Positions 20,195-29,080 are shown, numbered from the stretch's first letter. The stretch: 37,835 bases of DNA from Kaiparowitsia implicata GSE-PSE-MK54-09C (GCA_019359435.1 JAHHHI010000016.1:1-37835), one strand, 5' to 3'. Numbers and translations: made by a program. Notes: generated from the sequence alone by a model not told the origin.

Positions 20195-21487
20195 ATGGTA
20201 AAGCGCACCTTACGAATTAACCGCGACACCCAGTTCAAGCTCCGCGCAGAGCCGCTGGTACAGCTCAGCAATAACGAGCGCCACAACGTTAGGGCGGGCA
20301 CTGTCTACGAAATTCAGTCGTATGCCTATGCCGATGCCGACGGAGATTTCAACGGGCATATCAAATTTGCGCTGCTCGGTCGTAGCATTCAAGGGTTTAA
20401 CACGTGGTTTATCCACAGCTCTGCCGCACAGGTAGAATTTGACGGGGTGGTGGTTTATCCCCATGAGGATCAATCGTCGACGCCAATTCTAGAAGTAGTG
20501 CAAGGGACAGTGTTCAAGCAACGACCACTGCAATCGTCGGTGCTGGCCCCTGGTGAAACTGTGAGTGTGCCTCAGGGGCGACGGTTTTTGCTGCACTCCT
20601 ATGCCTATTCAGATCGGCTAGGTGATTTTAATGATCATGTGCGGATTGCCATCCGCAATGAGAGCGACTTTTTGCAAGAGCGAAGCTCTTGGTATGTTTA
20701 CAAATTCCATGCCTTTGTTGAGTTCGATGGTGATGTCGTTTATCCCAAAATTGAACCCAGCGACTTTGTGCTGAAGATTACTGAAAACACGGTGTTTAAG
20801 CGGCGACCGCTGCAATCGTCTCAGCTTCCGGCTAACGAACGGGTGTCAGTGACGAGTGGCACCAACCTCATTGTGGGGAGCTATGCCTTTGCCGATGCCT
20901 CTGGCTCCTTTAACAATCACATTCGCTTCTCGATTAAGTATCCCAAAGATAATATCAACGGCTTGAATACCTGGTATGTCTTTGACCAGCATGCCCAGGT
21001 ATTGCTAGACAACCGCGTGGTGTATCCTCAACCCCGCCCACCCGCACCACCGCCGTCCACCTTTCCGGGAACTCCGTTTCAGGTGCCGGGGATTGGCCGG
21101 GTCTTTACCGGACAGCCGATTATCCCCAACGGCAATTTTTCTTGGGGCGAGGCAACCCGCAATGGCGCGCGCATTCCTGCCAATGCTACGATCGCCCGCG
21201 ATATTGTAACCTTAGCGCGAGAGCTGCAGCGGGCACGCAATCAGATTGGCCGTCCGTTTCGGGTCAATTCTTGGTACCGTCCGCCAGATGTGAATGCAGC
21301 AGTGGGGGGGGCGTCTCGCAGTCAACATTTGTTTGGTAGAGCGGCTGATTTGCAGGTGGCTGGGCTTAGCGGGCGGGCCGTTGCTAATGCTGTGTTTCCT
21401 TGGTGGAATGGGGGCATTGGCATTTATAGCAATCTACCTAATGTGGTGCATTTAGACACTGGGCCACGGCGCTACTGGGGGTTTTAG
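20195..21487 (+). CDS. M15-family peptidase domain protein with three N-terminal repeats
   Basis: The product is 430 residues from the ATG at 20195, which has AGAAG just upstream; the frame also extends back to a non-ATG start at 20117. Residues about 1-290 consist of three copies of an 80-90-residue module. Each copy contains FK.R(A/P)L, a turn such as YADADGDFNGHI or YSDRLGDFNDHV, a W(F/Y) pair, and a final VVYP. The C-terminal domain is of the peptidase M15/YcbK type. It has SQHLFGRAADLQV (zinc ligands His378 and Asp385) and VVHLDTGPRRYWGF (His419), which suggests cleavage of peptidoglycan peptides. There is no signal peptide. The repeats may bind a surface or polymer, which is inference. 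Confidence 0.82.
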   Translation: MVKRTLRINRDTQFKLRAEPLVQLSNNERHNVRAGTVYEIQSYAYADADGDFNGHIKFALLGRSIQGFNTWFIHSSAAQVEFDGVVVYPHEDQSSTPILEVVQGTVFKQRPLQSSVLAPGETVSVPQGRRFLLHSYAYSDRLGDFNDHVRIAIRNESDFLQERSSWYVYKFHAFVEFDGDVVYPKIEPSDFVLKITENTVFKRRPLQSSQLPANERVSVTSGTNLIVGSYAFADASGSFNNHIRFSIKYPKDNINGLNTWYVFDQHAQVLLDNRVVYPQPRPPAPPPSTFPGTPFQVPGIGRVFTGQPIIPNGNFSWGEATRNGARIPANATIARDIVTLARELQRARNQIGRPFRVNSWYRPPDVNAAVGGASRSQHLFGRAADLQVAGLSGRAVANAVFPWWNGGIGIYSNLPNVVHLDTGPRRYWGF

Positions 21488-21536
21488 GCTTCTATAGTAG
21501 ACCTATTAAAAGTAGTGCTATTAAGACCCGCAGTTG

Positions 21537-21920
21537 ATGCCCCATGAGCAAGCTATGGATGTAGAAGTATCAACCAATTCTGAGGGGTTGATGACGATTG
21601 AGGCGGTGCAAAAGGTGCTGAACCGATCGCGCGCCTCGGTCTATCGCTATGCCAATACCGACCCCGATTTACTCAACCCTCCCTACGACCCAACCAAGCT
21701 TAATCCTGAGCTGCGCCAGAACAAGGAGGAGGCGCTGATGTTTCACCCCAATGAGGTGAGTCGTTTTGCGGGGGATGAGCTTGGCATTAAACAGGTGCGA
21801 ATTGAGGTGCGGGAATCTGCTGAAACGGCGACGCAGGAACTCTTGCGCAGCATTTTGACGGAGCTGCAGCGCATTCGCGTTCTGCTAGAGCGAGATTCGC
21901 CGCCAGATGGCAATCCGTAA
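21537..21920 (+). CDS. Small helix-turn-helix protein of unknown role
   Basis: The product is about 127 residues. The segment LMTIEAVQKVLNRSRASVYRYANTDPDLLNPPYDP looks like a MerR/resolvase-type helix-turn-helix in which the recognition helix RASVYRYA reads DNA. A proline-rich wing follows, and a C-terminal helix (about 95-120) could mediate dimerisation. A TTG at 21534 and an ATG at 21555 are alternative starts; I picked the ATG at 21537. The blocks NRSRASVYRYANTDP and FHPNEVSRFA remind me of a conserved cyanobacterial hypothetical protein. Its target genes are unknown. The sulfiredoxin gene follows about 100 bp downstream. Confidence 0.65.
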   Translation: MPHEQAMDVEVSTNSEGLMTIEAVQKVLNRSRASVYRYANTDPDLLNPPYDPTKLNPELRQNKEEALMFHPNEVSRFAGDELGIKQVRIEVRESAETATQELLRSILTELQRIRVLLERDSPPDGNP

Positions 21921-22019
21921 CTCTTGCAAAACAAACTCATAACGACTACACTTTAGGAAGTGAGAGGGGCGATCGCCCCTCTTGTTCATCCTTGTAAGTC
22001 AGGCTGTGGAGTCTTGTGT

Positions 22020-22280
22020 ATGCGTGTTGTTGATATTCCCTTAAACCAAATTCGTCGTCCTTTGCTTCGTCAAAACGACCCAGCCAAAGTGTTGGCTTTG
22101 ATGGAGTCTATTCGCGAGATTGGGCAGCAAGAGCCGATTGATGTGCTAGAAGTTGAGGGCCAGTACTATGGCTTTTCGGGTTGTCACCGCTATGAGGCGA
22201 TGAGCAAGCTCGGGGCCGATACTATCCGCTGCTATGTGCGGCGTGCGCCTCGCTCAGTGCTCAAAATGCACCTCTCCTAG
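22020..22280 (+). CDS. srx: Sulfiredoxin
   Basis: This ATP-dependent enzyme reduces cysteine sulfinic acid in over-oxidised 2-Cys peroxiredoxins, restoring peroxide defence. The 86-residue product shows the family hallmark GFSGCHRYEA, with catalytic Cys55 followed by His56 and Arg57. It also has the N-terminal IPLNQIRRPLLRQNDP and EIGQQEPIDVLEVEGQYY blocks and the C-terminal APRSVLKMHL. The fold is ParB-like. The ATG at 22020 begins MRVVDIPL and matches the normal length; an in-frame GTG at 21960 would add 20 unrelated residues. The gene ends 30 bp before the dehydrogenase, so the two may be cotranscribed. Confidence 0.93.
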   Translation: MRVVDIPLNQIRRPLLRQNDPAKVLALMESIREIGQQEPIDVLEVEGQYYGFSGCHRYEAMSKLGADTIRCYVRRAPRSVLKMHLS

Positions 22281-22310
22281 AGGCCGACGCAGACCCAACT
22301 TGAAGGCTGG

Positions 22311-23210
22311 ATGAATGCCATGACAGATCTAACCGTAGGACTAATCGGGACGGGGCTGATGGGGCTGCCGATGGCGCAGCGGCTGCTGGCATCGGGGGTA
22401 GAGTCATTGCTGGTCTATAACCGGACACCGGGAAAACTGGCGACGCTACAGGATTTGGGTGCGGCGATCGCCCCCTCTGCGGCGGCAGTGCTGCAAGCCT
22501 GCGACGTGGTGCTGCTGATGGTGAGCGATCGCCCTGCCCTTGACGCCGTGCTGCTGACAGAGTCGGCCCGCTCTGCCCTAGACCAATGCATCGTGGTGCA
22601 GATGGGCACCATTGCCCCCCGCGAAAGCCGCGAACTGGCCGTTGCCGTTGCCGACCACGGGGGCGACTACCTGGAAGCGCCCGTGCTCGGCAGCATTCCC
22701 CAAGCCAAAGAAGGCACGCTGCAAATTATGGTGGGTGGGTCTCCTGACTTGTTTGAATTGTGCCTGCCGCTGCTGCAGCGATTGGGCACGCCGGAGTGGA
22801 TTGGCGACGTGGGTGCGGCTGCAACACTAAAGCTCGCGCTGAATCAGCTCATCGCTTCCTTAACAACGGCCTTTGCCACAAGCCTGAGCCTGGTGCAGCA
22901 GCAGGGCGTAGATGAAGATATTTTTATGGATATTCTGCGGCAAAGTGCCCTCTATGCACCGACCTTTGATAAGAAACTATCGCGCATGGTAGACCGTCGC
23001 TTTGATCAGCCCAACTTTCCAACAAAGCATTTGCTCAAGGATACGCGCCTGTTTTTGCAGGCGGCGAATGCCGGAGGGATCAGAACCGATAGCCTAGAGG
23101 GCATTCAGCACCTTCTAGAAGATGCCTGTGCGACTGGGTTGGCGGAGTCAGACTATTCGGCGCTGATTGCGGCGATCGCCCCCAGCCTCACCCCTGACCC
23201 CCTGAGCTAA
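22311..23210 (+). CDS. NAD(P)-dependent beta-hydroxyacid dehydrogenase family protein (3-hydroxyisobutyrate dehydrogenase-like)
   Basis: The product is 299 residues. The N-terminal Rossmann domain opens with GLIGTGLMGLPMAQRL (about 10-25) and YNRTPGK. Substrate-site residues lie in DYLEAPVLGSIPQAKEGTLQIMVGG (about 119-143). The catalytic lysine is Lys174 in GAAATLKLALN, with Asn178 four residues on. These place it in the 3-hydroxyisobutyrate/tartronate semialdehyde/glyoxylate reductase family. The exact substrate cannot be read, but glyoxylate or succinic semialdehyde reductase would be reasonable in a cyanobacterium. GAAGG lies 4 bases before the ATG at 22311; ATG at 22320 is an alternative. 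Confidence 0.88.
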   Translation: MNAMTDLTVGLIGTGLMGLPMAQRLLASGVESLLVYNRTPGKLATLQDLGAAIAPSAAAVLQACDVVLLMVSDRPALDAVLLTESARSALDQCIVVQMGTIAPRESRELAVAVADHGGDYLEAPVLGSIPQAKEGTLQIMVGGSPDLFELCLPLLQRLGTPEWIGDVGAAATLKLALNQLIASLTTAFATSLSLVQQQGVDEDIFMDILRQSALYAPTFDKKLSRMVDRRFDQPNFPTKHLLKDTRLFLQAANAGGIRTDSLEGIQHLLEDACATGLAESDYSALIAAIAPSLTPDPLS

Positions 23211-23220
23211 TGCGGCTGGA

Positions 23221-23259
23221 GCCCTGCACCAATTGCCAGGGCAGCTCCTACTATAGGAG
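23221..23259 (+). other. Pair of small hairpins after the dehydrogenase gene
   Basis: GCCCTG (23221-23226) pairs with CAGGGC (23237-23242), and CTCCTA (23245-23250) pairs with TAGGAG (23254-23259). No T run follows, so a factor-independent terminator is only a weak possibility. Confidence 0.4.
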
Positions 23260-23384
23260 TCAAGGTGCTGCTGCAAGGCTGACAGAATCTTCCGTCAGTT
23301 GCGATTAGCGGCGCTCGATGACTGAGCGACTGCCGCACTGGGTTGCGAGCGGCGCTGCCCTAGCTGATGCACCGGAGACCCGCC

Positions 23385-25385
23385 ATGAAACCAAAGGGAA
23401 AGCCCACCGGGCGATCGCCCCAGCCACGACGTAATCCAAAAGCCCCATCAAAGCCCGCGTCCGTAATCCGCTCTCGACGCACGATACGGGCGGTGCTGTT
23501 GGGTGGGGCGATCGCCCTCGGCATGGGGGGAGCCTTGGGCTATTTTTTGGTAGATCGACGCACGGTGGCGGTGCAAGATGTGCCACCTGGCGTGGATGTG
23601 CTGCCCCAAACCACGCTGATGGCGGTGTCGATTTCCACCGACCCCACCCAATGGCGACGGCTGCGCGCGCTCGGCACACCGGCCTCGCGCGCCGTGCTGG
23701 ATGAGCAACTGGTGCAGTGGCGCGATCGCCTGTTAACCCAAAATGGTTTGCAGATCGACCGCGCGACCGCGGCCTGGCTGGGCAGCGAAGTGACCCTGGC
23801 CTTGCTGCCTTCTGCGGAAGATTTACTAGAGCAATCTCCGCCTGTTGCTCCGTCACCGTCTCTTGACTCGTCTGAAGATCCCAACTTGTCTGAAGATAGT
23901 CTAGAAGCAGACAGGCCAGACGCGCCTATAGACGGCGAGGCCGATGGGGAGCCAGAGCTAGGCGCAGAGATCGCCACGCCCGAGGGTGCCATTATCGAAC
24001 TGCCGACGCCTAGCTTTGTCGAGCAGGATGCCCAGCGGCCCTTGCTTGCGGTGCTCCCCGTGACCGATGTTGAGCAGGCGCAGCAAGCCCTAGCAGACCT
24101 GAGTCCGCCCCAGACCACCGCCAGCTCTCGCACCTATCGGGGGCAAGCCATTCGAGAGTTTGTGGATGGCGATCGCACCCTAGCGGCCATGCTGCTGGGC
24201 GATCGCTACCTGATCATCACCAACCAGTCTGCTGCCCTCGACGCGGTAATTGATACCGACCAGGGCGAGCCATCGCTAGAGCAGATTGCCACCTATGGCG
24301 AAGCCCTGCGCGATGTGGCCGCCACCCAGCCCCTGGCGCGCATCTATCTAAATGGCCCAGGGATGAAAGAGTGGGCGATCGCCCGCTCTGCCCAGCCTGC
24401 GCCACTCCTGGGCCTATCGCCCATTCAGCGCAACCAAGGCGTGGCGGCTACCGTATCGCTCGAAGCCAGCGGTCTGCGGCTGCGGGGCATGGGCTGGCTG
24501 CCGCTAGAGGGAGACGATCGCCACACCGTCTCGAACCAGGCAGGCGGACTGCTCGACCTGCTACCCGACGATGCGCTCATGGTTGTCTCAGGCGACAACT
24601 TCAAAGACTTTTGGGAGACCTACCGTCAGCAGCCGGTCGCCAACCCCCGCAACCCCCTCAACCCCAACACGCTACACGAAGCCATCGTGGGCTCAACCGG
24701 GCTAGCGCTCGATCAAGATTTTGTGAATTGGATGGATGGGGAGTTTGCCCTGGCCTTGGTGGCGATCGCGCCAGAGCCCTCTCCCAACGCAGCCTCGGGG
24801 AATGCCCCAGAGCAAGCCGGGCTGGTGTTAATGGCAGAATCGAGCGATCGCCCCACCACGGAAAACACCCTCAAGCGGCTAGATGATGTGATGGGCAACC
24901 GCTACCGCTATCAAATTAGCGCCGCCGACATCGGCGGACAGCCCGTCGTCAACTGGGTGTCGCGCTTTGGCTCCCTCACGGCCAGTCATGGCTGGCTCGA
25001 CGGCAGAACCGCCTTCTTTGTCCTGGGGACATCCGTGGTGAATGCGCTGCTGCCCGCCCCCGCTCAGCCCCTCAGCGATAGTGACCTCGCGACTGCAACT
25101 CAATCTCTCGACCTCGCCGCCTACAATGGCCGAGTTTTAATTGATGTGGAACAGCTGCGCCAGGTTAATCGTTCTATCCCTATTCCCCTCCTGCCTCAAC
25201 TGCCAGGCAGCAGCAGCGATGCAATCCTAGAGGCGATGCGTCAGATCGGCATTACCTCTGCCATTCGGAGCGATCGCACCACCCAATTCGACGTCCGTGT
25301 GTTGCTCAAACGCGAGGGCGACCTCCAGCCGCTGCCGCCCCCCGACACCACTCCAGCGCCAGCCGACGGGCCAGACACTAACTAA
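23385..25385 (+). CDS. DUF3352 domain-containing membrane-anchored protein
   Basis: The product is 666 residues from the ATG at 23385, preceded by GGAG at eight bases; an ATG at 23367 is less well placed. A basic proline-rich N-terminus of about 30 residues leads to one membrane segment (about 36-56, AVLLGGAIALGMGGALGYFLV). The rest would be outside the cytoplasm. It contains LPQTTLMAVSISTDPTQWRRL, an acidic low-complexity insertion at about 160-215 rich in Asp, Glu, Pro and Ser, then LLAVLPVTDVEQAQQAL and DALMVVSGDNFKDFW. These blocks match the cyanobacterial DUF3352 family, which has no known function. The stop codon abuts the palindromic element beginning at 25384. Confidence 0.85.
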   Translation: MKPKGKPTGRSPQPRRNPKAPSKPASVIRSRRTIRAVLLGGAIALGMGGALGYFLVDRRTVAVQDVPPGVDVLPQTTLMAVSISTDPTQWRRLRALGTPASRAVLDEQLVQWRDRLLTQNGLQIDRATAAWLGSEVTLALLPSAEDLLEQSPPVAPSPSLDSSEDPNLSEDSLEADRPDAPIDGEADGEPELGAEIATPEGAIIELPTPSFVEQDAQRPLLAVLPVTDVEQAQQALADLSPPQTTASSRTYRGQAIREFVDGDRTLAAMLLGDRYLIITNQSAALDAVIDTDQGEPSLEQIATYGEALRDVAATQPLARIYLNGPGMKEWAIARSAQPAPLLGLSPIQRNQGVAATVSLEASGLRLRGMGWLPLEGDDRHTVSNQAGGLLDLLPDDALMVVSGDNFKDFWETYRQQPVANPRNPLNPNTLHEAIVGSTGLALDQDFVNWMDGEFALALVAIAPEPSPNAASGNAPEQAGLVLMAESSDRPTTENTLKRLDDVMGNRYRYQISAADIGGQPVVNWVSRFGSLTASHGWLDGRTAFFVLGTSVVNALLPAPAQPLSDSDLATATQSLDLAAYNGRVLIDVEQLRQVNRSIPIPLLPQLPGSSSDAILEAMRQIGITSAIRSDRTTQFDVRVLLKREGDLQPLPPPDTTPAPADGPDTN

Positions 25386-25511
25386 CCTGAGTTCGGGATA
25401 AGCTCAAACCCTTAATGTGCCGTGCGCGACGCGCACGGCACATTAAGGGTTTTGGGGCATCGCGCGTCGCGCGATGCCCCAAAACCCTCTTAACCCGAAC
25501 TGACGTTAACT
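25384..25511. repeat. Complex palindromic element, copy 1
   Basis: An outer arm GTTCGGGATAAG (25391-25402) pairs, with one mismatch, with 25489-25500. Inside are two strong hairpins. One has 22-bp arms at 25406-25427 and 25431-25452 with a three-base loop. The other is an almost perfect palindrome at 25446-25488 centred on 25467. The hairpins share AGGGTTT (25446-25452) and so compete. A second copy lies in inverted orientation at 26521-26650. Confidence 0.9.
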
Positions 25512-25663
25512 AGCAGAAGGGCTAAAACTGGCATAGCATAGCCAGCTACACCCCACTCCAGCGCAGCACAGTTCCCATGCGCTCAAGCAGCACCATGTCC
25601 GCATCAGCCGCCCAAAGAGTGCTAGGGTGCAAGGGAAACGCCCTATCTAACTCAACCTCTCCT

Positions 25664-26470
25664 ATGAAAGAACAGCCCAGCATTCCTACCCTCATCGTGC
25701 TTAGCCTGGTGGGACTGCTGACCATCATCGGTCTGAATTCCTTTATCATCATCAACCCTGGCGAAGCTGGTGTGCTGAGCATTTTGGGCAAAGCCAGAGA
25801 CGGCGTCCTGCTAGAAGGGGTGCATGTTAAGCCGCCTCTCATCGCCAAGGTGGATGTATACGATCTCACCGTGCAGAAATTTGAGGTGCCCGCTCAAAGC
25901 TCTACCAAAGACTTGCAGCAGCTCTCTGCCAGCTTTGCCATCAACTTCCGTCTAGACCCCATTGAGGTGGTCACCATTCGCCGCACCCAGGGCACATTGC
26001 AAAATATTGTGTCCAAGATCATTGCGCCCCAAACGCAAGAATCCTTCAAAGTGGCAGCAGCACGACGCACCGTAGAAGAAGCCATCACCAAGCGAGAAGA
26101 ACTGAAGCAAGACTTTGATGAAGCCCTCGGCATGCGGCTCAACCGGTACGGCATCATCGTTCTCGATACCAGCGTGGTGGATTTAAACTTTTCGATAGAG
26201 TTCTCTAGAGCGGTTGAAGAAAAGCAAATAGCTGAGCAGCGAGCCCAGCGGGCAGTCTATGTAGCGCGCGAAGCCGAGCAAGAAGCCGAAGCCACCATCA
26301 ACCGCGCCAAGGGGCAAGCCGAAGCCCAGCGTCTGCTGCGCGAAACCCTCACATCCGAGCTATTGCAGAAACAGGCCATTGAAAAGTGGGATGGCAAGTT
26401 CCCGCAGGTGCTAGGGGGCAACGGGGCCGTGCCGTTCCTTAACCTAGAGCCGGGTGTTCTAACCAAGTAA
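25664..26470 (+). CDS. Band 7 / prohibitin (SPFH) family protein
   Basis: The product is 268 residues from the ATG at 25664. One N-terminal membrane segment (about 8-30) anchors the protein. It is followed by the SPFH domain with NPGEAGVLSILGKARDGVLLEGVH, a central strand-rich part, and AARRTVEEAITKREELKQDFDEAL. A long charged helix (about 180-235, rich in Glu, Ala, Gln and Arg: AREAEQEAEATINRAKGQAEAQRLL) would form the coiled coil used for ring assembly. In cyanobacteria, prohibitin homologues sit in thylakoid or plasma membrane and form large ring oligomers linked to protein quality control. Upstream in-frame codons to 25577 lack family character. The gene is bracketed by inverted palindromic elements. 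Confidence 0.92.
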   Translation: MKEQPSIPTLIVLSLVGLLTIIGLNSFIIINPGEAGVLSILGKARDGVLLEGVHVKPPLIAKVDVYDLTVQKFEVPAQSSTKDLQQLSASFAINFRLDPIEVVTIRRTQGTLQNIVSKIIAPQTQESFKVAAARRTVEEAITKREELKQDFDEALGMRLNRYGIIVLDTSVVDLNFSIEFSRAVEEKQIAEQRAQRAVYVAREAEQEAEATINRAKGQAEAQRLLRETLTSELLQKQAIEKWDGKFPQVLGGNGAVPFLNLEPGVLTK

Positions 26471-26520
26471 CAACCAGAGAACCCATGCTGGTTTATCTGG
26501 CTCCAACAGTTAAGTTGGAT

Positions 26521-26650
26521 TAACGTCAGTTCGGGATAAGAGGGTTTTGGGACATCGCGCGACGCGCGATGTCCCAAAACCCTTAATGTGCCGTGCGCAT
26601 CGCGCACGGCACATTAAGGGTTTGAGCTTATCCCGAACTCAGGTTGGATT
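26521..26650. repeat. Complex palindromic element, copy 2 (inverted relative to copy 1)
   Basis: This is the reverse complement of the element at 25384-25511 with very few differences. The outer arms pair perfectly here: GTTCGGGATAAG at 26529-26540 and CTTATCCCGAAC at 26627-26638. One inner stem has GGGACAT paired with ATGTCCC, where copy 1 has GGGGCAT paired with ATGCCCC, a compensatory change. A 10-bp direct repeat GTTGGATTAA lies at both ends (26514-26523 and 26643-26652) and may be a target duplication. Confidence 0.9.
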
Positions 26651-26652
26651 AA

Positions 26653-26953
26653 AATCAGCTCAGCAAATTGACTGCGGCTGACCCAAAAATAAGGGGTTAT
26701 AGCCTCTAGCCTGTTTGTTAGTCGGGCGTGGCAATGCTGATGAAAGAAGGCTTGTAGTCAGAATTGATGACACGCCCTAGCCCTCTCTCAAGGGCAATGA
26801 GCCAGGATCTCTCGTTTGCTTCTCCTAAAGTTTTAAAGGATAAGCGATGTCCTTAGCTTGCTGAAGGGGGTTGAGGATGGGTGCAATTAACATCTACAAT
26901 TCAGCAATGCCCAACGTGCTTGACCCAATGTGCTTGATCGCTAGCAGTTAGCC
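26653..26953. other. Intergenic region between element copy 2 and the sensor kinase
   Basis: About 300 bp with no supported gene, hairpin or recognisable regulatory site. The kinase on its right is transcribed toward this region, so its terminator would be expected here, but I do not see a convincing one. Confidence 0.4.
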
Positions 26954-29080
26954 CTATTTGCATTCTTTGGGACACTTTGGCCAAGTAAAGCGGAAGGTTG
27001 TGCCCTGCCCGAGTACTGACTCGACGGTGATCGTGCCGCCGCCTTCTTCCACAATCTTCTTCACAATAGATAGCCCAATCCCGGTGTTTTCTTGTTCGTC
27101 GCGGGGCTTAAGGGTTTGAAAAATAGTGAAAATCTTAGCGTGATAACCAGCGTCGATGCCAGGGCCATCATCCGTCACCCAAAATTCGTAGAAATCTTCT
27201 CCGCCATCCGCACAATGAATGCTGATGTGTCCGGCAGTGTGGTCATGATGCTTAATGCCGTTGCTAATGAGGTTAGAAAAGACTTGCTCTAGCAAGATGC
27301 GCTTGGCTTTAAAAGTGGGCATGGGTGACGCGATAGTGACGTTGAACCCGGCTGGCGGTGCTAAAGAGTCGATCATTTCTTCTAACAACAATTGAACGTT
27401 GACTTCGCTGGTGGTAGTTTCGACTCGCCCCACACGAGAATATTCCAACAGCCCGTTAATGAGCGCCTCCATGCGATAAACCCGAAGCCGCATCAGGTTG
27501 AGCAGATCTTTGCTGTCGTCTGAGAGGTTCTTATCTAGGTCTTCTTCAAGCCATTCAGATAGGTTGGCGATCGCCCGCAGCGGTGCCTTTAGATCATGTG
27601 ACACCACATAGGCAAACTGGTCAAGTTCTTGATTGCGCTTGCGCAACTGATGGGTAACACCTGACAGCAACCGATTAACCTGCACTAGCTCACTGGCTCG
27701 CTCTTGCAGGGCACGTTCTGTTCGCTTCCGTTCAGTAATTTCTTGCGCCGTTAGGTTCATCGCCCAAACCCGGCTACCCTCGTCCTTAATCGGGCAAAAG
27801 CTCACCAGCCACACGCGGTCACTGCCCCGCCGCGCTGGGGTACTCCCCCAGATTTCAGTGTTCAGAATGGGGTCGCCTGTTTCTAAAGCTCGATAGAAAT
27901 AGGTTTGCAGTGTGTCCCAAATGTCTGGTAGAAGCTCTTGAACCGTGCGTCCAGCATGTTCGGCAATTGAGAGGCCATTGATATCGGCTAGATGTTGGTT
28001 AATGCGAACATAGCGTGCTTCGGTATCTAGCACGCATAGCCCAATTGGGGTCGTGACGTAAATCGCCTCAATTTCGCTAAACTGCCGCTGAGCAGTTTGT
28101 TCGCTGTGGCGCAGGGCTTGCTCATTCTGATGGCGTGCGGTGGTATCTGACACCACACCCACCATCCGCAAAGCCTTACCGTCTTCTCCGCGGTAACAGC
28201 GGCCATAGGTGTCAACCCAGCGCTGCTCACCCGTGGGTAACACAATGCGATATTCACAGATAAGCTCAGCACCACAGTTGGCGATCGCCGCTTCAATTTG
28301 CGCCTCTGTTTTAGCCAAATCATCGGGGTGTACTCGACACCTCCAATCCTCATAGGTGCGGTTGGGTTGCCCGGGCTCATAGCCAAAAATCTGTTCTTGC
28401 GTCGGCGTCCACACCACCGCATTAGTAGTCAAATCCCAATCCCAAGACCCCATCTGTGCCGCATCCAACGCTAAAGTTAGCCGTTCGGCATAGCGTTCGA
28501 TCTCAGTGCGCGATCGCTCAGCCAACCCTTGCGCCGCCTGCGCCGCCTCAAGCAAGCCCTCCATCTGGCGGTTTGACGCTTCTAGCTGTGTGGTTCGTTC
28601 CGCCACCAACTCTTCTAACTGTGACTGGTAGCGCTTCAGCTCCTGCTCTACCCTAATGCGTTCCGCAATTTCAGCTTGCAGGGCTTGGTTAGTCTGCTCC
28701 AGAGCAGCGGGGCTCGGCAGCGCCAGCGCTTGAGGCACAATCGGCACCAGTTCAATTGCTGTAAACACCGAAATCCCCGCGGTAAAAGCCTTGACCGATC
28801 CCGAAAGCCAATAGGCTGGGTGCCATAGCGTCCAGATAGACAGCAGATGCGTGGTGCCACAGGCCACAATAAACAGACTAAACATCCAGAAAATAGCGTT
28901 AAACGGTAGATCTTTGCGCCGCCGCACAAAGTACACCAACGTTAACGGAATGGAGTAATAAGCTAGGGCAATCAGCGCATCTGAAACGAGGTGCAGCCCC
29001 ACCAGATTAGGGTTCCAAAGGTAGCAATGCCCATGGGGTATAAATGAGCCCACCTCAAATAAGCGTTCAATCACTGGCAT
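26954..29080 (-). CDS. Ethylene-receptor-like sensor histidine kinase with PAS domains
   Basis: The product is 708 residues from the ATG at 29078-29080; a TTG at 29116 would add 12. The N-terminal 110 residues form three membrane helices that match the ethylene-binding domain of plant ETR1. HLVSDALIALAYYSIPL aligns with its helix 1, and FIVACGTTH carries Cys74 and His78, equivalent to the copper ligands Cys65 and His69. Asp34 and Tyr41 keep the same spacing as Asp25 and Tyr32. A coiled coil (about 130-200), a PAS domain with PAC (about 200-320) and a second PAS (about 330-450) follow. The kinase core has YVVSHDLKAPL with His495, an N box, TDDGPGID and NTGIGLSIVKK. Synechocystis has an ethylene-binding kinase of this class. 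No response regulator is adjacent. Confidence 0.93.
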   Translation of the reverse strand: MPVIERLFEVGSFIPHGHCYLWNPNLVGLHLVSDALIALAYYSIPLTLVYFVRRRKDLPFNAIFWMFSLFIVACGTTHLLSIWTLWHPAYWLSGSVKAFTAGISVFTAIELVPIVPQALALPSPAALEQTNQALQAEIAERIRVEQELKRYQSQLEELVAERTTQLEASNRQMEGLLEAAQAAQGLAERSRTEIERYAERLTLALDAAQMGSWDWDLTTNAVVWTPTQEQIFGYEPGQPNRTYEDWRCRVHPDDLAKTEAQIEAAIANCGAELICEYRIVLPTGEQRWVDTYGRCYRGEDGKALRMVGVVSDTTARHQNEQALRHSEQTAQRQFSEIEAIYVTTPIGLCVLDTEARYVRINQHLADINGLSIAEHAGRTVQELLPDIWDTLQTYFYRALETGDPILNTEIWGSTPARRGSDRVWLVSFCPIKDEGSRVWAMNLTAQEITERKRTERALQERASELVQVNRLLSGVTHQLRKRNQELDQFAYVVSHDLKAPLRAIANLSEWLEEDLDKNLSDDSKDLLNLMRLRVYRMEALINGLLEYSRVGRVETTTSEVNVQLLLEEMIDSLAPPAGFNVTIASPMPTFKAKRILLEQVFSNLISNGIKHHDHTAGHISIHCADGGEDFYEFWVTDDGPGIDAGYHAKIFTIFQTLKPRDEQENTGIGLSIVKKIVEEGGGTITVESVLGQGTTFRFTWPKCPKECK

